Shown in pieces: positions 19,275 through 27,447 of a DNA stretch of 64,000 nucleotides. The stretch comes from Burkholderia sp. IMCC1007 (lineage in GTDB: Bacteria > Pseudomonadota > Gammaproteobacteria > Burkholderiales > Burkholderiaceae), in the NCBI RefSeq assembly GCF_027257875.1, contig NZ_JAPVQY010000027.1, positions 1 through 64,000 of the forward strand, in the 5' to 3' direction. The stretch's first letter is position 1. Each line of letters begins with the position of its first letter. The notes under the pieces were generated by a model. The model saw only the letters and a list, made by a program, of their open reading frames with translations, was not told the DNA's origin and ran no database searches. The position numbers were made by a program, and so were the translations under genes.

Positions 19275-20003
19275 TCATTCCTCGACGATGACGGCGTTCG
19301 TATACACCTCCTGCACGTCGTCGAGGTTCTCGAGCGCGTCCAGGAGCTTCTGCATCTTCGCCGCATCGTCGCCGGTGAATTCGACTTCGTTCTGCGGCTT
19401 CATCGTCACTTCGGCGAGCTCGGCCTTGAAGCCCGCGGCTTCGAGCGCGTCCTTCACCGCCGAGAATGCCTGCCAGTCGCACAGCACTTCGATCGAGCCG
19501 TCGTCGTTGGTGCTGACGTCGTCCGCGCCGGCTTCGAGCGCGGCTTCCATCAGCGCGTCTTCCGACGTGCCGGGCGCGAACAGGAACTGGCCGACGTGAT
19601 CGAACATGAACGCGACCGAACCGTCGGTGCCCATGTTGCCGCCGAACTTCGAGAACGCGTGGCGGACTTCCGCGACCGTGCGCGTGCGGTTGTCCGTCAG
19701 CGTGTCGACGATGATCGCCGCGCCGCTGATGCCGTAGCCTTCGTAACGGATTTCCTCGTAGTTCGCGCCGTCGGCGCCGCCGACGCCGCGATCGATCGCG
19801 CGCTTGACGTTGTCCTTCGGCATGTTGGCGTCGGCTGCCTTGTCGACTGCCAGGCGCAGGCGCGGGTTCGAGCTCGCGTCGCCGCCACCGAGGCGCGCCG
19901 CGACCTGGATTTCCTTGATCAGACGAGTCCAGATCTTGCCGCGCTTCGCGTCAGCTGCTGCCTTCTTGTGCTTGATGTTGGCCCATTTCGAATGACCAGC
20001 CAT
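19275..20003 (-). CDS. yebC: YebC/PmpR family protein
   Basis: A 242-residue cytoplasmic protein starting [20 protein letters not shown], the invariant N-terminus of the family. Three domains are expected, and the central [13 protein letters not shown]-type segment is present as [14 protein letters not shown]. YebC-type proteins were described as transcriptional regulators (PmpR) and more recently as ribosome-associated factors that help translate difficult proline-rich stretches. Which role applies here is not shown. The ORF is open upstream to 20048 but homology begins at 20003. Confidence 0.93.
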   Translation of the reverse strand: MAGHSKWANIKHKKAAADAKRGKIWTRLIKEIQVAARLGGGDASSNPRLRLAVDKAADANMPKDNVKRAIDRGVGGADGANYEEIRYEGYGISGAAIIVDTLTDNRTRTVAEVRHAFSKFGGNMGTDGSVAFMFDHVGQFLFAPGTSEDALMEAALEAGADDVSTNDDGSIEVLCDWQAFSAVKDALEAAGFKAELAEVTMKPQNEVEFTGDDAAKMQKLLDALENLDDVQEVYTNAVIVEE

Positions 20004-20222
20004 ACCTTTCTCCGTGCCCGGGCGCGCTTGCGCGGGCGATTGTGCCAATGTGTCGTTGAATCGGCGGCCGTGTTGGCGGGCGTGATGCCGCGGGGCCGCG
20101 CGTGTCGAGTGGAACGAGATTTTATCACGCGGCGACCGTCGTTTCGGGGCCGCCGCGCATGGCCGAACGGCCAGGCGGCCGTCGTGGCGTGCCGGGCCCG
20201 CGAGGCCCGGCCGTGCGGTGCG

Positions 20223-20873
20223 TCAGTTCTTGGTGCCGAACAGGCGGTCGCCCGCGTCGCCCAGGCCCGGCACGATGTACGCGTGCACGTTCAGGTGCGA
20301 GTCGAGCGACGCGACGAACAGTTTCACGTCCGGGTGCGCGTCCTGGAACACCTGCACGCCTTCGGGCGCGGCGACCAGCGCGACGAACATGATGTTCGCG
20401 GCCGGCACGTTGCGGCGCTTGAGCACGTCGACCGCGTGCACGGCCGAATAGCCGGTCGCGACCATCGGGTCGCACAGGATGAAGATGCGATCCTCGAGAT
20501 CGGGCAGCCGCACCAGGTATTCGACCGGGCGGTGGTCGTCGGCGCGGTAGACGCCGATGTGGCCGACGCGCGCGGACGGCACCAGGTCGAGCAGGCCGTC
20601 CGACATCCCGATGCCCGCGCGCAGCACGGGCACGATCGCGAGCTTCTTGCCCGCGATCACCGGCGCGTCCACCGCGACCAGCGGGGTTTCGACCCGTTTG
20701 GTCGTGATCGGCAGGTTGCGGGTGATCTCGTAGCCCATCAGCAGCGTGATCTCGCGCAGCAGCTCGCGGAACGTGCGCGTCGACGTGTCCTTGTCGCGCA
20801 TGTGCGTGAGCTTGTGCTGGATCAGCGGATGATCGGTGATGAAGAGATTCGGGAAACGGCTGTCCTGTTTCAT
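20223..20873 (-). CDS. upp: Uracil phosphoribosyltransferase
   Basis: A 216-residue salvage enzyme converting uracil and PRPP to UMP. Visible are the flexible loop region [19 protein letters not shown], the PRPP-binding [13 protein letters not shown] and a C-terminal [14 protein letters not shown] for uracil binding. Length matches the family. It is divergent from the SDR gene at 21083 and separated from yebC by about 220 bases. Confidence 0.95.
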   Translation of the reverse strand: MKQDSRFPNLFITDHPLIQHKLTHMRDKDTSTRTFRELLREITLLMGYEITRNLPITTKRVETPLVAVDAPVIAGKKLAIVPVLRAGIGMSDGLLDLVPSARVGHIGVYRADDHRPVEYLVRLPDLEDRIFILCDPMVATGYSAVHAVDVLKRRNVPAANIMFVALVAAPEGVQVFQDAHPDVKLFVASLDSHLNVHAYIVPGLGDAGDRLFGTKN

Positions 20874-21082
20874 GACGGGGTGCCTTGGCGGCGAAAGGGG
20901 ATCGGGGAGCGGCGGCGGGCGCGGGGCCGGCTGGCGCTGATGGCCGCAATTTTACCAAGGCGCGTCACGCGATCCGGATAATATCGACGTCTCACGACAA
21001 TCCGCGCGCCGCGCATGTCCGTTGCTGCCCGTTCGGCGGCAACGGGGCCGCGCCGGCGCGCGTCGCCATAAAGGAATCGACG

Positions 21083-21862
21083 ATGGATCTCGGCATCGAA
21101 GGAAAGACCGCGCTCGTGTGCGCGGCGAGCAAGGGGCTCGGGCGCGGCTGCGCGGAAGCGCTGGCCGCCGAGGGTGTGAACCTCGTGATCGTCGCGCGCA
21201 CGCGCGACACGCTGGAGGAAACCGCCGAGGAGATTCGCGCCGCGTCGAACGTGTCGGTCACCGCGGTCGCGTGCGACATCACGAAACCGGACGGGCGGGC
21301 GGCCGCGCTCGCCGCGTGCCCGCAGCCCGACATTCTCGTGACGAATGCCGGCGGCCCGCCGCCCGGCGACTTCCGCGATTTCTCGCACGACGACTGGATC
21401 CGCGCGCTCGAGTCGAACATGCTGACGCCGATCGAGCTGATCCGCGCGACCATCGACGGGATGATCGGCCGCGGCTTCGGCCGGATCGTCAACATCACGA
21501 GTTCGGCCGTGAAGGCGCCGATCGACGTGCTCGCGCTGTCCAACGGCGCGCGTTCGGGGCTGACCGGCTTTGTCGCCGGGCTGTCGCGCAAGGTGGCCGG
21601 CCAGGGCGTGACGATCAACAACCTGCTGCCGGGGCTGTTCGACACCGACCGGATCGCGACGACGCTCGCCGCGTCGGCGAAAGCGCAGGGCGTGACCGTC
21701 GACGAGATGCGCGCGCGGCGCGCGAAGGAGATTCCGGCCGGGCGTCTCGGCACGCGCGCCGAATTCGGCGCGGCGTGCGCGTTCCTCTGCAGCGTGCATG
21801 CCGGCTACATCACCGGGCAGAACTGGCTGCTCGACGGCGGCGCGTATCCGGGCACGTTCTGA
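21083..21862 (+). CDS. SDR family oxidoreductase
   Basis: A 259-residue short-chain dehydrogenase/reductase. The cofactor motif is [10 protein letters not shown] (residues about 13-22, TGxxxGxG type with the first Gly replaced), NAG appears in VTNAGG, and the catalytic Ser lies in ITSSAVKAP. The usual YxxxK is replaced by a LSNGARSG segment, as in a subgroup of 3-oxoacyl-ACP reductase-like proteins, so the catalytic tyrosine may be missing. AAGGA precedes the ATG. The substrate is unknown. mgsA follows after 58 bases and may be co-transcribed. Confidence 0.78.
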   Translation: MDLGIEGKTALVCAASKGLGRGCAEALAAEGVNLVIVARTRDTLEETAEEIRAASNVSVTAVACDITKPDGRAAALAACPQPDILVTNAGGPPPGDFRDFSHDDWIRALESNMLTPIELIRATIDGMIGRGFGRIVNITSSAVKAPIDVLALSNGARSGLTGFVAGLSRKVAGQGVTINNLLPGLFDTDRIATTLAASAKAQGVTVDEMRARRAKEIPAGRLGTRAEFGAACAFLCSVHAGYITGQNWLLDGGAYPGTF

Positions 21863-21920
21863 CGGGCGCTCCCGCCCTATTCACCCCCACGACAACAATC
21901 GAAACACGAAGGAACCGGAG

Positions 21921-22313
21921 ATGAGCAAACCCCGCATCGCATTGATTGCGCACGACGCGAAGAAGGACGAGATCGTCGCACTCGCGGGCCAGTACCGCAC
22001 GACGCTCGCGCAGTGCCGGCTGGTGGCGACCGGCACGACCGGCGGGCGCATCGCCGCCGCGCACGGGCTCGAGGTCGAGCGCAAGCTGTCGGGGCCGCTT
22101 GGCGGCGACCTGCAGATCGGTGCGGAGCTGGCCGACGGCCGCGTCGACATCGTCGTGTTCCTGCGCGACCCGATGACCGCGCAGCCGCACGATCCGGACA
22201 TCACCGCGCTGGTGCGTGCATGCGACGTGCACGACGTGCCGGTGGCGACCAACGTCGCGACCGCGCGGATGCTGCTCGACGATCTGGCGCGGAACATGCA
22301 GGACGTTTGCTAG
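21921..22313 (+). CDS. mgsA: Methylglyoxal synthase
   Basis: A 130-residue enzyme that converts dihydroxyacetone phosphate to methylglyoxal and phosphate, a bypass used under phosphate limitation or sugar-phosphate excess. Visible are [13 protein letters not shown], phosphate-binding TGTTGG, the catalytic Asp in [11 protein letters not shown] and [14 protein letters not shown]. Length is normal. GGAG lies just upstream of the ATG. It is followed by the low-coding islet. Confidence 0.93.
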   Translation: MSKPRIALIAHDAKKDEIVALAGQYRTTLAQCRLVATGTTGGRIAAAHGLEVERKLSGPLGGDLQIGAELADGRVDIVVFLRDPMTAQPHDPDITALVRACDVHDVPVATNVATARMLLDDLARNMQDVC

Positions 22314-22615
22314 CAAGCAGGTGAAGAACGCCCCGCTTCAACGGTCGAGGTGTTGATTAAGTGTGTTTCGTGTGCGATCGGCCACGGAGTTTCGGACGGG
22401 GCGCGCCGGGTGCTGCGCTGTCGAGTCAGGCGGTCGGTGCGCTGCCACGCAACGGCCCGGGGGCCGTTGCTTCAGCGCGCCGCTCCTGGCGGCACCGCTG
22501 CTTGGCGTGATGGCCGGCACGCAATCGAGCACGGCGAGCGCGCGTGCGCGTTCGGCGAACCGTCGGCTGGCCAGCTACACCGTCGACCAACGCGCGTGCG
22601 CGCGCGAGGTCTTGA
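22314..22615. other. Gap after mgsA, no gene recognised
   Basis: About 300 bases with no convincing gene. Open frames on both strands lack motifs. The only structured element is the hairpin at 22449-22470. Sequence texture becomes more A/T-rich towards the next gene, which suggests an insertion boundary rather than ancestral intergenic DNA. Confidence 0.35.
22449..22470 (+). terminator. Hairpin, possible mgsA terminator
   Basis: GCAACGGCCC and GGGCCGTTGC are perfect inverted arms around a two-base centre, followed by TTC. It is some 135 bases past the mgsA stop, and no long U-run follows. Confidence 0.35.
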
Positions 22616-23047
22616 TCACGGTGAATTGCTTGTTCCGGCGAACGATAGAAGGGATTCAATTCCTTGTAGCAGTTCAGACAAGAAGGACTGATCCAGCCCA
22701 CAATGCCCTTTAATGTATGCTCCATCGGGTGGTCTTGGCTGAAAACGCCAGTCGCCTATGATCGTGCCTCGATCAAGTGTTTCCAATATCAGTTCAAACC
22801 CCGGCTCAACGCCTGCCAACTCCGCTCGTTGACCGGATTGAAGCTGCGTTTGCATGGATTGAATCTGTTGCCGGAATTGTCGCAACTCGTCGGGCATAAC
22901 ACGCCATTGCCCTTCCGCCTGAATACCCGGTACCGTCAATTGGATTCGTACGTCGATCCATTCAAGATACGGGCCTCCCGGTTCCTCGCGTCGCGCAGCA
23001 ACGGGCTCCATTCGAAGTCGAAAGTCATCTGTGTCAATGATTAGCAT
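22616..23047 (-). CDS. Putative WapI-like immunity protein
   Basis: A 143-residue cytoplasmic protein without signal or membrane segment. The layout is an N-terminal beta-rich part with EWIDVRIQLTVPGIQAEGQW, a helix DELRQFRQQIQSMQTQL, and an end containing GLDQSFLSELLQGIESLL. This arrangement (W-x-x-V strand, L-x-x-F helix, final D/L-Q-x-x-L helix) resembles WapI/DUF6228-type immunity proteins, but the match is by pattern and weak. Codon use and base composition are clearly less G+C-rich than neighbouring genes, a sign of transfer. No cognate toxin is adjacent. Other starts at 23056 and 23083 are possible; none has a good ribosome binding site. Confidence 0.5.
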   Translation of the reverse strand: MLIIDTDDFRLRMEPVAARREEPGGPYLEWIDVRIQLTVPGIQAEGQWRVMPDELRQFRQQIQSMQTQLQSGQRAELAGVEPGFELILETLDRGTIIGDWRFQPRPPDGAYIKGHCGLDQSFLSELLQGIESLLSFAGTSNSP

Positions 23048-23314
23048 GTGCGCCATGTGGGAGCGATGGGGCAACCACAGCAAAAGCTGTATCGGTCATG
23101 CGTAGCGGAGAGAGTGAGAGAGACTTTCCAGCGTCCGTGCCGGAATAAGCAAGAGTATTCATAGGGTAGCGAAGCAACACCTGTCATGAACAAATGTGCG
23201 AACACTGATGCAAATTGTCGCTTCAATGTCAAAACGCCGCTTTCCGAAACGTTACGATCGGTTTACCACTCAACCCGCTAGTTCAGGTGAGGGGCTATGG
23301 TGTTTCCGGGACCG

Positions 23315-23669
23315 CTAACGGCAGGGGTATTTTTGTCGCAAGACACCGGTGACCAAGACTGCGGCACTTGCCTTCAGCGCGTCTCTTCGCTGTTTCCGGA
23401 GATCGCCGAGCACGTCCGAATCGATTTCCCCCGGTTTGACACGACCGCTGTCGCACCAGTCCTTCCCTTCCGTCGCATCGACGACGCCGGCCAGATACCC
23501 GGCCATTGCGTGGCGCTCGGCGTCGGCGTACGGACCGTTGTCGGAACGGCTCATGCCGTCGAGCAAACGGGCGCCGTCGACACGCGGTACCGGATCTGCG
23601 ATTGCACTACCGATACTTGCCGATAACGACGCGATAACAAAACATGTTCCGAAAAAGAGGGCGGTTCAT
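23315..23669 (-). pseudogene. Rap1a/Tai family immunity gene, frameshifted
   Basis: The C-terminal 83 residues contain GYLAGVVDATEGKDWC, SGRVKPGEIDSDVLGDLR and end VLRQKYPCR, typical of Rap1a/Tai periplasmic immunity proteins that neutralise type VI secretion amidase or related effectors. Upstream in the same frame is a signal peptide-like stretch ending SIGSAIAD, followed by PVPRVDGARLLDG, but this frame has no start codon. An ATG at 23669 (reading MNR) is off by exactly one base. The family's conserved Cys after LLDG or LLQG is replaced by Met here. Both changes point to a decayed gene. Confidence 0.6.
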
Positions 23670-24194
23670 TGCTTGTACTTGGCGAATTGGGCAACGGGCA
23701 AAATAGCACGGTCGTCGTCTCACAAATGAGTACGGCGAGAGCCGGAATTGCTGGGGCGATCGGCGTCGATGGTCCCCGACGGCGCCGAGTGTGCCGACGT
23801 GGCACGGGAGATCCCTTGCGCAACGGGCGCAACGCCAAAACTCGCGGGGCGGCCCCGTTCGGTCATCGCGGACCGGAACGGAACGCCGCACAACCGGAAG
23901 GCCAGGATTCGAACGTGGCGAAGTGTGACGGACGTCGTTGATTGCGCGAACGACATGACCAAGCGCGGGGCGATTCGCCCGACACCGTGCCGTCCCGCGG
24001 CTTGCACGCCGGTGCCATCCATTTCCCGCGAAAACCCTATCAATGTGAAGGGATTGCGACGACGCGCTGCGTGACCGCGCACGACGCGCGAGAATCGTCT
24101 GCTACGACCCGTGTTCACACGCATCGCTGTAGCGGCAATGTCGATGCATTCGCCGAACCGGATTTCCAGAATCCAGACAGAAGAGGAGCAAACA
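23670..24194. other. Gap before the quinone oxidoreductase, no gene recognised
   Basis: About 525 bases without a supportable gene. Open frames on both strands have no motif and poor codon character. A T-arm-like fragment (23902-23918) is present but no tRNA. The last part, about 24100-24190, should hold the promoter of the oxidoreductase gene; GAGGAG at 24183-24188 is its ribosome binding site. Confidence 0.4.
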
Positions 24195-25169
24195 ATGCCG
24201 AAAGCAATCCGATACGACCAGCCGGGCGGCCCGGACGTGATGAAGTGGGTCGATGTCGAGGTCGGCGAGCCGAAGGCGGGCGAAGTCCGCATCCGGCAGC
24301 ACGCGGTCGGGCTCAACTACATCGACGTGTATTTCCGCACGGGCCTCTATCCGCAACAACTGCCCGGCGGCCTCGGGATGGAAGCGGCGGGCGAGGTGAC
24401 GGCCGTCGGCGAAGGCGTGACCGCGGTGAAGGCGGGCGATCGCGTCGCATACGTCGGGCAGCCGCCGGGCGCCTACGCGCAGGAGCGCGTAATGCCGGCC
24501 GAGCGGCTCGTGAAGCTGCCGGACGGGATCAGCTACGACGACGCGGCATCGGTGATGCTGCAGGGCCTGACCGCGCATTACCTGCTGCGCCGCACGTACC
24601 CGGTGAAGGCCGGCGACACGATCCTGATCCACGCGGCGGCCGGCGGCGTCGGCCTGCTCGTGTGCCAGTGGGCGAAGGCGCTCGGCGCGACCGTGATCGG
24701 GACGGTCGGCTCGGACGAGAAGGCCGAACTCGCGAAGGCGCACGGCTGCGATTATCCGATCGTTTATACGCGCGAGAACTTCACGCAGCGCGTGAAGGAG
24801 ATCACGAACGGCGCGGGCGTGCCGGTCGTCTACGATTCGATCGGCAAGGACACCTACATCGGCTCGCTCGACTGCCTCGCGCCGCTAGGCTACTTCGTGA
24901 GCTTCGGCAATGCGTCCGGTCCGCTGCCGGCGATCGACTCGAAGGAATTCTCGTCGCGCGGCTCGCTGTTCTTCACGCGCCCGACGCTGTTCTCGTACAT
25001 CGCGAAGCGCGCCGATCTCGAATCGGCTGCCGCCGAGCTGTTCGACGTGATCCTGTCGGGCAAGGTGAAGACGAGCATCAACCAGCGTTATCCGCTCGCC
25101 GAAGTCGGCCGCGCGCACGCCGACCTCGAATCGCGCAAGACGACCGGCTCGACTATCCTCGTTCCCTGA
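24195..25169 (+). CDS. Quinone oxidoreductase, NADPH-dependent (Qor-type)
   Basis: A 324-residue zinc-independent medium-chain reductase. The N-terminal MPKAIRYDQPGGPDVMKWV is typical of Qor. The nucleotide-binding motif HAAAGGVGLLVCQWAKALGA (about 146-165) has the AxxGxxG pattern of NADPH users. There are no cysteine zinc ligands. Such enzymes reduce quinones or enals by one- or two-electron steps. A GAGGAG ribosome binding site supports the ATG. The gene is monocistronic and lies just before the kdp control region. Confidence 0.9.
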   Translation: MPKAIRYDQPGGPDVMKWVDVEVGEPKAGEVRIRQHAVGLNYIDVYFRTGLYPQQLPGGLGMEAAGEVTAVGEGVTAVKAGDRVAYVGQPPGAYAQERVMPAERLVKLPDGISYDDAASVMLQGLTAHYLLRRTYPVKAGDTILIHAAAGGVGLLVCQWAKALGATVIGTVGSDEKAELAKAHGCDYPIVYTRENFTQRVKEITNGAGVPVVYDSIGKDTYIGSLDCLAPLGYFVSFGNASGPLPAIDSKEFSSRGSLFFTRPTLFSYIAKRADLESAAAELFDVILSGKVKTSINQRYPLAEVGRAHADLESRKTTGSTILVP

Positions 25170-25293
25170 CGCCTCTCATCGTGCCGGCGCCCCGCCGGCA
25201 CATCGCGGGCAGCACCGGCGTGCTGCCCGTCCTGTCTGCTGTCCCGCCCGACACCCCGCCCCACGTCCCGCCCGCTGTCCCCCGCTTCCCGCG

Positions 25294-25318
25294 TTTACAC
25301 GTTTTTTATACCCGCCCG
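25294..25318 (+). promoter_or_regulatory. KdpE-type operator upstream of kdp
   Basis: TTTACAC (25294-25300) and TTTATAC (25305-25311) form a direct repeat with an 11-bp period, joined by T-rich DNA and followed by CCGCCCG. The E. coli KdpE site has the same two heptamers (TTTATAC then TTTACAC) at the same spacing, followed by a C/G-rich segment; that comparison is from memory. TTGACC at 25326-25331, a -35-like hexamer, begins 8 bases downstream, with CATAAG at 25351-25356 as a poor -10. The site lies about 80-100 bases before the first micro-gene. Confidence 0.6.
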
Positions 25319-25394
25319 AGCACCTTTGACCCGTCCTTTACGCGCGTTCCCATAAGGTTCTAGTCGTCCGATTTCGACGACGGAGAACACAAAA

Positions 25395-25502
25395 ATGGAT
25401 GGGGTTTTTGTCGGCGCACTGGTGGTCTTCACCGCGCTGATCCTCGGTTTGCTTGCCGGTTGCGAGAAGCTTTCGCAATACGGCCGCGGGGGGCGCGCAT
25501 GA
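25395..25502 (+). CDS. Small membrane protein ahead of kdpF
   Basis: A 35-residue peptide: one hydrophobic helix (VFVGALVVFTALILGLLAG) followed by CEKLSQYGRGGRA. Its stop overlaps the kdpF start as ATGA, and kdpF in turn overlaps kdpA in the same way, so it belongs to the operon and should be translationally coupled. Similar micro-proteins with a helix and a following C-(E/D)-(K/R)-L motif occur before kdpF in other bacteria and are often left unannotated. The role is unknown; stabilising the Kdp complex is a guess from position. Confidence 0.65.
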   Translation: MDGVFVGALVVFTALILGLLAGCEKLSQYGRGGRA

Positions 25503-25591
25503 CCTGGATGCTTTGGCTGGCGGGTGCCTCGACGGCCCTGCTGTTCGCGTATCTCGTCTTTGCGCTGCTGCGCGCGGAGGACATCGAATGA
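25499..25591 (+). CDS. kdpF: Potassium-transporting ATPase subunit KdpF
   Basis: A 30-residue single-helix membrane peptide, MTWMLWLAGASTALLFAYLV followed by FALLRAEDIE. KdpF stabilises the KdpABC complex in the membrane. The length, the single helix and the acidic end just before kdpA match the family. Start and stop overlap both neighbours by four bases (ATGA). Confidence 0.85.
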   Translation: MTWMLWLAGASTALLFAYLVFALLRAEDIE

Positions 25592-27393
25592 ACGCGAACA
25601 ACCTGTTGCAGACGCTGCTGTTCATCGTCGTGCTGCTCGCGGCCGCCGTGCCGGTCGCGCGCTACCTGACCGCGGTGATGGACGGCAGCTCGCGCGTCGT
25701 GCGCGTGTTCGGGCCGCTCGAACGCGCGCTGTACCGCGTCGCCGGCGTCGATGCCGGCACCGAGATGAACTGGAAGCAGTACACGATCGCGACGATCGCG
25801 TTCAACGCGCTCGGCGTGCTGTTCCTGTACGGGCTGCTGCGCCTGCAGGGCTTCCTGCCCGGCAACCCGCAGCAGTTCGGCGCGATGACGCCAGATGGCG
25901 CGTTCAACACGGCCGTCAGCTTCGTCGCCAACACGAACTGGCAGGACTACACGCCCGAGCAGACGGTCAGCTACCTGACGCAGATGCTCGGCCTGACCGT
26001 GCAGAACTTCCTGTCGGCGGCGACCGGCATCGTCGTCGTGATCGCGCTGATCCGCGGCTTCGCGCGCCATACAGCACAGACGATCGGCAACTTCTGGGTC
26101 GACCTCACGCGCGTGACGATGTATGTGCTCGTGCCGATGTCGGTGGTGATCGCCGCGCTGCTGATGAGCCAGGGCGTGCTGCAGAACATGAAGGCGTACC
26201 AGGACGTGCCGGTGCTGCAGACGAGCACCTACGCGGCGCCGAAGCTCGACGCGCAGGGCAACCCGGTGAAGGACGACAAGGGCAACGCGGTCACGGTGCC
26301 GACGCCGCTCACGAAGCAGACGCTCGCGATGGGGCCGGTCGCATCGCAGGAAGCGATCAAGATGCTCGGCACCAACGGTGGCGGCTTCTTCAACGCGAAC
26401 TCCGCGCACCCGTACGAGAACCCGACGCCGTTCGCGAACTTCATCGAGATCTTCGCGATCCTGATCATCCCGGCCGCGCTGTGCCTCGTGTTCGGCCGCA
26501 TGATCGGCGATCGCCGGCAGGGCATCGCGGTGCTCGCGGCGATGACGGTCGCGTTTGCGGTCGCGACCGTCATCGAGGTGAACGCCGAGCAGGGCGGCAA
26601 CCCGACGCTCGCCGCGCTGCACGTCGACCAGTCGGCCGGCGCGCTGCAGCCGGGCGGCAACATGGAAGGCAAGGAAACGCGCTTCGGGATCGCACAGACC
26701 GGCATCTTCACGGTCGCGACCACAGCCGCGTCGTGCGGCGCGGTCGACGCGATGCACGATTCGCTGACGCCGATCGGCGGCCTCGTGCCGATGCTGCTGA
26801 TGCAACTGGGCGAAGTGGTCTTCGGCGGCGTCGGCTCCGGTCTCTACGGGATGCTCGTGTTCGCGCTGCTCGCGGTGTTCGTCGCCGGCCTGATGATCGG
26901 CCGCACGCCCGAATACGTCGGCAAGAAGATCGAGTCGTACGAGATGAAGATGGTGTCGATCGTCGTGCTGCTCACGCCGCTGCTCGTGCTGGTCGGTACG
27001 TCGATCGCGGTGCTGGCGGACGCGGGCAAGGCCGGCATCGCGAACCCGGGCCCGCACGGTTTCTCGGAAATCCTCTATGCGTTCAGCTCGGCCGCGAACA
27101 ACAACGGCAGCGCGTTCGCGGGCCTGACGGTCGGCACGCCGTTCTACAACTGGATGACCGCGATCGCGATGTGGTTCGGCCGCTTCGGCACGATCGTGCC
27201 GGTGCTGGCGATCGCAGGCTCGCTCGCCGCGAAGAAGCGCATCGCGGTGACGAGCGGCACGCTGCCGACCCACGGCCCGCTGTTCGTCGTGCTGCTGCTC
27301 GGCACCGTGCTGCTGGTGGGCGCGCTGACCTACGTGCCGGCGCTCGCGCTCGGCCCGGGCGTCGAGCACCTGATGATGTGGCTGGGCGCGTGA
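25588..27393 (+). CDS. kdpA: Potassium-transporting ATPase subunit KdpA
   Basis: A 601-residue channel-like subunit that selects and carries potassium across the inner membrane. It has about ten membrane segments and four pore-loop motifs; MLGTNGGGFFNANSAHPYEN and TTAASCGAVDAMHDS are two of the selectivity-filter regions, and FSSAANNNGSAF a third. The start ATG overlaps the kdpF stop. Length is slightly above the E. coli protein owing to a periplasmic insert (about 210-240, KLDAQGNPVKDDKGNAV). Confidence 0.96.
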   Translation: MNANNLLQTLLFIVVLLAAAVPVARYLTAVMDGSSRVVRVFGPLERALYRVAGVDAGTEMNWKQYTIATIAFNALGVLFLYGLLRLQGFLPGNPQQFGAMTPDGAFNTAVSFVANTNWQDYTPEQTVSYLTQMLGLTVQNFLSAATGIVVVIALIRGFARHTAQTIGNFWVDLTRVTMYVLVPMSVVIAALLMSQGVLQNMKAYQDVPVLQTSTYAAPKLDAQGNPVKDDKGNAVTVPTPLTKQTLAMGPVASQEAIKMLGTNGGGFFNANSAHPYENPTPFANFIEIFAILIIPAALCLVFGRMIGDRRQGIAVLAAMTVAFAVATVIEVNAEQGGNPTLAALHVDQSAGALQPGGNMEGKETRFGIAQTGIFTVATTAASCGAVDAMHDSLTPIGGLVPMLLMQLGEVVFGGVGSGLYGMLVFALLAVFVAGLMIGRTPEYVGKKIESYEMKMVSIVVLLTPLLVLVGTSIAVLADAGKAGIANPGPHGFSEILYAFSSAANNNGSAFAGLTVGTPFYNWMTAIAMWFGRFGTIVPVLAIAGSLAAKKRIAVTSGTLPTHGPLFVVLLLGTVLLVGALTYVPALALGPGVEHLMMWLGA

Positions 27394-27447
27394 TGCGCGC
27401 CCGCATCGCGACACACTGAAAAGACTGAAGAGCTTGAAGAGATCGCA

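Noticed and set aside
23902-23918. T-arm-like sequence (CCACG-TTCGAAT-CCTGG on the minus strand), suggesting a tRNA or attachment-site remnant
   Set aside because: One stem pair is mismatched and no D-arm, anticodon arm or CCA end can be found, so a chance match is the simpler reading.
23748-24074. A 108-codon frame on the plus strand before the oxidoreductase
   Set aside because: No family motif, no ribosome binding site, and coding character unlike real genes nearby.
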